In this document: piece after piece, positions 6,100-10,265 of the stretch | Layout of the letters: the number at the start of each line of letters is the position of its first letter | Numbering within the stretch: position 1 is the stretch's first letter | DNA from: Syntrophobacteria bacterium | GTDB lineage: Bacteria > Desulfobacterota > DSWW01 | NCBI GenBank assembly: GCA_030145435.1 | Contig: JAQYVQ010000024.1 | Location: 1-10,265, forward strand | Length of the DNA: 10,265 nt | Direction of reading: 5' to 3' | The notes under the pieces: model-generated | The model's database searches: none | Told to the model about the DNA's origin: nothing | Seen by the model: the letters and a program-made list of their open reading frames with translations, nothing else | Program-made: the position numbers and the translations under genes

Positions 6100-9000
6100 C
6101 GAACCCCACCTGGGGACGGGTCTGGACCACGTGGGTGCGTCCCCCTGCATGGGCCCCCTCGATGTCCTGGGGGGCACCGAACAGATTCTCGACCGTCATG
6201 CCGACTCGGGTCAGGTGGACAGCAAATTCCTTCAGGAAGGCCTTGTCCCGCACGAGCGGTTCCTCTGCATAGTCCAGCCGCACTTCATCCGGGGGCTTCA
6301 ACAGGAAGCTGTCGTACAGGCCTGCTCCGGCGTAACCCTCGAGGTCTTCCCCGCTCGAGTCGGAACGGAAGATCAGCCCTGTCCCGTAAAGCCCGATGCT
6401 CTTGCTCGGGTAGGCCAGGATCCTCGGATCGAGTTCCCCTTTCGGGCACGCGATGCGAAGCGCGTTTCCCGGGTGGTTACTGACCAGTGTCTCCCCGAGG
6501 CCCAGAACCACCTCCGCGTAAAGCTCGTCCCGGTTTCCAGAGATCGGGTTGGCCGTATGGATCACGAAGCCGTATTCCGCGTCCACGACCTCCTGAATCA
6601 GAACGGCCATCCGGAGGTGCCCATGGTCCATGCCCCGGGCCCTGCGGCTCAGAAAGGCCCTCTCGTTCCATGTGGACGCCCATACCCGCTTGATGCAGGT
6701 CCACGCCTCCTTACGATCTCCCGGGTGAGCGAGTCCCGCCTTTCCCATAACCGCAAACAAGGCCTCCATCAACCCCTGGGGTGCCTCCAGGGACAGGACC
6801 ACCCGCTTGAGCTCTTCGAGTGCATCGTCCGGACCGCCTTCCAGGCCCTCGACCAGCCGGTCGTAACGGCGGGCCAACTCCTGGTTGGCTCGGGCCTTAC
6901 GAACCCTCTCGAAGACGCCGAACGGTACGGCCACGGACCGCGGTACAGAAATCCACGGGGGCACCTGATCTGCAAGGCGTCTCAGGTTCAGGGATTTCCG
7001 GCCCACGACGCCTTCTTCGAACCTCTCGAGGGCGATCGCGTATTCACTGCAGGAAGGCTCGAAGGCCTTCGCAGGCACAGCAGGCAGGCGCGATGTCAGC
7101 TCGCGTGCCGGTCCGCCCTCCCCTTGCTCGACCTTCACATCCCCTGAGCCGCTCACGGTCAGGCGGATACTTTCCCCTTCGAGGGACCGAATCCTGCCGA
7201 TCGTCTCCGGGTTGTAGCATGTGGCAAAAAGAACCCGCCCGTTCCTAGCCCGGATTGCGAGATGGGAGAGCGCATCGACTCCGTCCGGCGTCAAGATCGC
7301 CTGAACCCCGTCCGGGATCTCCTCGTAGCCTGAGAGCCGGTCCGCAAGGATCACCACGGGCAGGTCAAAGCGCTTCCCCTGGACGGACTCGAGGGCGGCA
7401 ACAACCTCGAGCCTCCCGCCCCCCTGGCCCGGGCTGATGACCTGCCAGTCGCCGAGATCGGCGGCCCCGCGCAACCGGGGTTGAAGATGGTGCAACAGGG
7501 CCGACAAAACCGATGCCAGCGTGCCGCGCACGACCTCTTCGCTGAAGATCTCTACGGCCCAGGCATCGGCTCCGAAGGCCTGACCGAGAAGCTCGGCCTT
7601 TGGCTGGAGCAGATCTCGGAACCGTTCCCCGAAGCCGGCGAGCCCGCGGGTCGACCGCTCGACCAGGGCCCCGGCTTCGAGGGCCCAGTCCTTTTCGGAC
7701 CCGGGTGCCCGAGCGAGCACCCTCCAGTGGTTGAGGCACGCCTCGATCTCGGGATCCCCGTTGGTGAGCGTGAAGTTTTCGAGGGTCCACCGGATCAGAT
7801 TGACACGATCCTCCAGGCCGGCGGGTCGGTCGAGGTCTTGCTCCACCTTTACGCGCAGGGTCGATTCCAGGGCCAGGTCGAGGAACAGGAGTTCACGCAC
7901 TTCCCGCCCCCTGTCCAGGGCCTCCTTGATCCGCTCACGCGCCTCGAAGATCTTCTCCGCCAGACGTGCCGCTGGGAGGCCGTCATCCTCTCGGTGCCGG
8001 AGGACGAAGAGGAGCAGGTCGTCGAACGCCCCGTCCAGGAGCCCCCTGGAGACGTTCACCGCCGTGTCGAGATCAACGCCGCTGTGCACGGCCCTGAGCG
8101 TTCCCAGGAAGTGCTCGAAATCGTGTATCAACCCATCCCGGATGTGGGGCACGAGATCAGGGGCGCTTCTGATCGGGCGCTCATAGCTCTCGAGCCGCTC
8201 GCGGGTGACGCCCCCTTCCCGGAGTGTCCTGTAGAACACATCGAGGTCTCCGTGGCTCTTCAAAAACGCGATGTAGCCCTCGCAGATCACGATGTCATCC
8301 GGTGTCGTGTTGTTGTGCAGCTTCTGGTGCCACTCCTCGAGGAAGTGCCCGGAGACCTCCTTTACGTGGTGGCGGTGCATGATCTCAAGGATCTCATCCC
8401 GGATCCTCTGGCCCTCTCCCCCTCGTCCCAGGCTCGTGAACATCAACCGGACGAGGCCGCGCCCGTCGGGCTCGCCCACGTAAGTCTCGGCGAGCTTCCC
8501 CGTGAGGCGGTCCAGGGCGTGGGCGAGCTCTTTGGGTTTCGTGTTGTAGTTGCGCTGCCAGTCGAGCTGCCTGATCGCCGAATACCGGAGCCAGATACAG
8601 AGGAGGGCCAACCCCTGCACATCTCCCCTCACCCTGTCCAGCAGGTCGTGGCAGAGATTGAACCGGTGCATCAGGGTCCAGGAGTTGGGGATCATTTCGG
8701 CGGAGAGGATCGGGGCGGCAAGGGCTGCGAGTCGCGCATCTCCCAGTGCACCGTCCCGGCACAGGGAATCGTCGACAGGAACGTAGAAATCCTGCCCCTG
8801 GTCCTTCAGCCACCGCCCTGTATCGCCCGCCTTCAGGACAAAGCAGACGCCCAGGGGGAGGTCGTCGTCCGGCAGGTCCAACTCCAGGCAGGCGAGCCCG
8901 TCTCTGCGCAAGGTGAAGGGCGTCTGCACGGCCAGATCGTCGAACACGACCGTGCCCTGCGGTCTCATCGACGGAGGCGGCAGGGCCCACGCACGCCGCC

Positions 9001-9238
9001 CCAGCCGGGACACTCCCCAGTGCAGGAGCAAGGGACCGGGAAGGCTCGCGATCAACATCAACCGGTAACGGTCAGCGCCCTTGCACACGGCCACGGCCAG
9101 GGAGCCTCCCGCGTCAAGGTCGTACCGGTCCTCGTGCAGGACCTCCTGACCCGAGGTGGCTTCCCTCAGGGCCTCTGCCGGCGACGAAGCCGGGCCCTCC
9201 GCAAGGGACGCTTCTCCTGCTCGTTCCCTGCCGTTCAT
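6089..9238 (-). CDS. Alpha-glucan water dikinase (GWD) homologue with CBM45-like N-terminal domain
   Basis: The 1049-residue protein matches plant and algal GWD along its length, not just PEP synthase. GWD splits ATP so that one phosphate goes to water and the beta-phosphate, via a phospho-histidine, to glucosyl units (C6 in plants). Domains, numbered from the 9238 start: a CBM45-like starch-binding domain at about 45-155 (LLHWGVS 70-76, FVLKAG 133-138, QGQDFYVPV 147-155); a central region with the GWD hallmark EEWHQKLHNNTTPDDIVIC (301-319); the phospho-histidine domain with DALSHLAIRARNGRVLFAT (655-673), His659 being the predicted phosphate carrier; and a C-terminal PPDK_N ATP-grasp domain (about 735-1045) with LIFRSDSSGEDLEGYAGAG (955-973) and VVQTRPQ (1037-1043). 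Plant GWD1 is about 1,400 residues with two CBM45 modules; this form has one. The frame is open to a TTG at 9388, but that stretch is AT-rich and promoter-like; ATG 9238 has GGAAAGAG 6 nt upstream. ATG 9262, 9298 and 9349 are alternatives. It heads the glucan operon and is probably cytoplasmic. Confidence 0.9.
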   Translation of the reverse strand: MNGRERAGEASLAEGPASSPAEALREATSGQEVLHEDRYDLDAGGSLAVAVCKGADRYRLMLIASLPGPLLLHWGVSRLGRRAWALPPPSMRPQGTVVFDDLAVQTPFTLRRDGLACLELDLPDDDLPLGVCFVLKAGDTGRWLKDQGQDFYVPVDDSLCRDGALGDARLAALAAPILSAEMIPNSWTLMHRFNLCHDLLDRVRGDVQGLALLCIWLRYSAIRQLDWQRNYNTKPKELAHALDRLTGKLAETYVGEPDGRGLVRLMFTSLGRGGEGQRIRDEILEIMHRHHVKEVSGHFLEEWHQKLHNNTTPDDIVICEGYIAFLKSHGDLDVFYRTLREGGVTRERLESYERPIRSAPDLVPHIRDGLIHDFEHFLGTLRAVHSGVDLDTAVNVSRGLLDGAFDDLLLFVLRHREDDGLPAARLAEKIFEARERIKEALDRGREVRELLFLDLALESTLRVKVEQDLDRPAGLEDRVNLIRWTLENFTLTNGDPEIEACLNHWRVLARAPGSEKDWALEAGALVERSTRGLAGFGERFRDLLQPKAELLGQAFGADAWAVEIFSEEVVRGTLASVLSALLHHLQPRLRGAADLGDWQVISPGQGGGRLEVVAALESVQGKRFDLPVVILADRLSGYEEIPDGVQAILTPDGVDALSHLAIRARNGRVLFATCYNPETIGRIRSLEGESIRLTVSGSGDVKVEQGEGGPARELTSRLPAVPAKAFEPSCSEYAIALERFEEGVVGRKSLNLRRLADQVPPWISVPRSVAVPFGVFERVRKARANQELARRYDRLVEGLEGGPDDALEELKRVVLSLEAPQGLMEALFAVMGKAGLAHPGDRKEAWTCIKRVWASTWNERAFLSRRARGMDHGHLRMAVLIQEVVDAEYGFVIHTANPISGNRDELYAEVVLGLGETLVSNHPGNALRIACPKGELDPRILAYPSKSIGLYGTGLIFRSDSSGEDLEGYAGAGLYDSFLLKPPDEVRLDYAEEPLVRDKAFLKEFAVHLTRVGMTVENLFGAPQDIEGAHAGGRTHVVQTRPQVGFDDA
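6106..6111 (-). promoter_or_regulatory. Ribosome binding site deciding the start of the TIM-barrel gene
   Basis: AGGTGG on the minus strand lies 6 nt upstream of the ATG at 6099 (9 nt from the ATG at 6096), inside the dikinase 3' end. It argues against the longer reading that starts at 6177. Confidence 0.65.
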
Positions 9239-9408
9239 ATCCAACTCTTTCCGAACGTCCATTCCAATGGGATTCAAACCTCTCCCACCGAGTTTCATCC
9301 CCGATATACGAAATATCTCAAGAGACAGTTTCTCTTTGGCCGAAATCATAGTAACATATTTCTCTCGCCAACCCTTGACTCCTTTCAAAGGACTGCCTGC
9401 TTACAGCC
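9239..9408. promoter_or_regulatory. Divergent regulatory region between the glucan dikinase and the c-di-AMP cyclase-like gene
   Basis: About 170 nt between divergent starts, with an AT-rich core (9300-9365) unlike the GC-rich genes on either side. For the dikinase strand, TTGGCG (9371-9366) and TATGAT (9350-9345) form a -35/-10-like pair, but with a short 15-nt spacer. For the plus strand there is a TTGACT (9375-9380) without a good -10, and AAAGGA (9387-9392) lies 16 nt before the cyclase ATG, too far for an ordinary ribosome site. Two small inverted repeats sit in the core: GATAT-ACGAA-ATATC (9303-9317) and AAGAGA-CAGTT-TCTCTT (9320-9336), possible operators. The promoter calls are weak; the regulatory nature of the gap is the firmer claim. 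Confidence 0.5.
9245..9252 (-). promoter_or_regulatory. Probable ribosome binding site for the glucan dikinase
   Basis: GGAAAGAG on the minus strand ends 6 nt before the ATG at 9238. It is the best-spaced purine-rich site among the candidate in-frame starts, so it decides the start chosen here, though only moderately strongly. Confidence 0.45.
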
Positions 9409-10265
9409 ATGGCCAAGGCACCACAAAAGAAGACGAGCGGCGTCTTCCTTCTGGAGAAGGCCTTTCAGTACGCTCGGTTGCAGCGCGTTCACCAGATTGT
9501 GGTCGTTACTCGCAAAGCGATCAACTGGGACCCGTTGCGGAACGTCCCCGACTCTCCGCCGATCCTTCTCGGCCTGGGAAGCAAGATAAAGAACGCCCCG
9601 AAACTGCGGGGCATCGACACCCTGATCCTGGACCTGCCCGACACAACCCCCCACGAGTGGCTCGAACGCTGCCTGCAGGAGGCCCTGCGGCTCGGCAAGG
9701 TGAAGCGCGGCCAGAGGTTGATCTGCCTGTTTCCTCTCGCTTCCCGGTCGGAGCTCGACTCCCTGAGCATTCTTCAATTGAAGGAAGAGACGGAGTATGT
9801 CTCTCTCCAGAAGCTGGCCCGGCTGTCCGAGACCATCCCCGGAGGCGTCCTGAGCGCCGCGGTCGGTCTGGCAATGGAAATCGCCCGTGAAGGAAGAGAG
9901 GGCAACCCCGTTGGGAGCCTGTTCGTTGTCGGCGATTCGCAGAACGTCCTCGAGGCCTCCCGACCGCTGATCCTCAACCCGTTCCAGGGCTACAGTGAAG
10001 ATCAAAGGAGGATTACCGACCCTGATCTTGCCGAGACGGTCAAAGAGATCGCACAGATCGACGGGGCTTTCGTGATCCGGCACGACGGTGTGATCCTAAG
10101 CGCGGGCCGGTACCTGGACGCCCCGGCAAAAGGGATCCAATTGCTGAAAGGCCTCGGAACCAGGCATCTCGCCGCGGCGGCCATATCCAAAGCCACCGAG
10201 GCCATCGCCATCACGGTTTCTTCCTCCACACGAACGGTCCGCATCTTCCGAAGGGGAAAGATCGT
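9409..10265 (+). CDS. DisA_N-domain diadenylate cyclase (c-di-AMP synthase)-like protein, 3' end outside window
   Basis: The frame is open from ATG 9409 to the window end (285 complete codons, no stop). Residues 1 to about 145 form an alpha/beta N-terminal domain (VVVTRKA 31-37, LILDLP 72-77, LICLFPLASR 104-113) reminiscent of the N-terminal half of archaeal DacZ-type proteins. From about 146 the DisA_N diadenylate cyclase domain begins, with IDGAFVIRHDGVILSAG (217-233) carrying the DGA motif (218-220) and LGTRHLAAAAISKATEAIAI (249-268) carrying the Arg252-His253 pair of the RHR motif, its third position being Leu. These motifs bind and cyclise two ATP to c-di-AMP. There is no DisA DNA-binding (HhH) part so far and no transmembrane segment, unlike CdaA, so it appears soluble. 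It is divergent from the glucan dikinase and may share regulation. Confidence is high for the domain; activity is inferred from DGA and RH. Confidence 0.85.
   Translation, partial: MAKAPQKKTSGVFLLEKAFQYARLQRVHQIVVVTRKAINWDPLRNVPDSPPILLGLGSKIKNAPKLRGIDTLILDLPDTTPHEWLERCLQEALRLGKVKRGQRLICLFPLASRSELDSLSILQLKEETEYVSLQKLARLSETIPGGVLSAAVGLAMEIAREGREGNPVGSLFVVGDSQNVLEASRPLILNPFQGYSEDQRRITDPDLAETVKEIAQIDGAFVIRHDGVILSAGRYLDAPAKGIQLLKGLGTRHLAAAAISKATEAIAITVSSSTRTVRIFRRGKI

Noticed and set aside
6100..6177. Longer start of the TIM-barrel protein at 6177
   Set aside because: The added residues do not resemble the family N-terminus, and AGGTGG is placed correctly for the ATG at 6099.
4292..7147. Plus-strand open frames of about 340-420 codons (4292-5323, 5455-6483, 5891-7147)
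   Set aside because: These are antisense shadows of the GT4, TIM-barrel and dikinase genes; composition and absence of motifs argue against coding.
6089..9238. Annotation of the dikinase as PEP synthase or pyruvate phosphate dikinase
   Set aside because: Domain order is wrong (ATP-grasp domain is C-terminal, after the phospho-histidine domain), no PEP-utilising TIM barrel is present, and the GWD-specific HQKLHNN segment and CBM45-like domain are present.
9239..9388. Dikinase start at TTG 9388 or ATG 9349
   Set aside because: The extra codons run through AT-rich sequence with promoter-like boxes and no good ribosome site; the later ATG at 9238 is better supported, though 9262 and 9298 remain possible.
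7481..9589. A very long plus-strand open frame (about 700 codons) antisense to the dikinase
   Set aside because: It lies wholly opposite a gene with clear domain motifs, has no recognisable protein motif, and is rich in Arg/Pro/Gly/Val/Leu as expected from reading high-GC codons backwards.

Overview
The window is GC-rich bacterial DNA that is almost fully coding: six genes (two cut by the window edges) and three short intergenic gaps, none longer than about 170 bases. Gene content and style (GH57 branching enzyme, DUF4912 protein, GT4 glucan synthase-like enzyme, a DisA_N diadenylate cyclase, a REP-type inverted repeat) suggest a Gram-negative anaerobe-like lineage, perhaps Desulfobacterota (former Deltaproteobacteria). 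That placement is inference; no rRNA or other marker is present.

Layout. Positions 1-1260 (+) hold the 3' two thirds or so of a GH13 alpha-amylase-family enzyme resembling the GlgE/maltosyltransferase branch. It converges, across a REP-doublet hairpin (1266-1338), on a long minus-strand cluster read from 9238 down to 1359. In transcription order this is: an alpha-glucan water dikinase (GWD) homologue with a CBM45-like N-terminal domain (9238-6089), a sugar-phosphate-isomerase-like TIM barrel (6099-5269), a GT4 glycosyltransferase (5272-4115), a DUF4912 protein (4023-2941) and a GH57 1,4-alpha-glucan branching enzyme (2951-1359). The first three genes overlap by 4-11 nt, and so do the last two. 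The only gap in the cluster (4024-4114) carries a good candidate internal promoter. Divergent from the dikinase, starting at 9409 (+) and running off the window, is a c-di-AMP synthase-type (DisA_N) protein.

How the genes may work together. The GT4 enzyme would build linear alpha-1,4-glucan (or maltose-1-phosphate), the GH57 enzyme would add alpha-1,6 branches, and the GH13 enzyme would extend or remodel the polymer. The dikinase would transfer the beta-phosphate of ATP onto glucosyl residues, the reaction that opens starch granules to degradation in plants and algae. The striking feature is therefore a compact bacterial operon that appears to pair alpha-glucan synthesis with plant-style glucan phosphorylation, next to a second-messenger cyclase. 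Family assignments rest on motifs read by eye; the pathway is inference.
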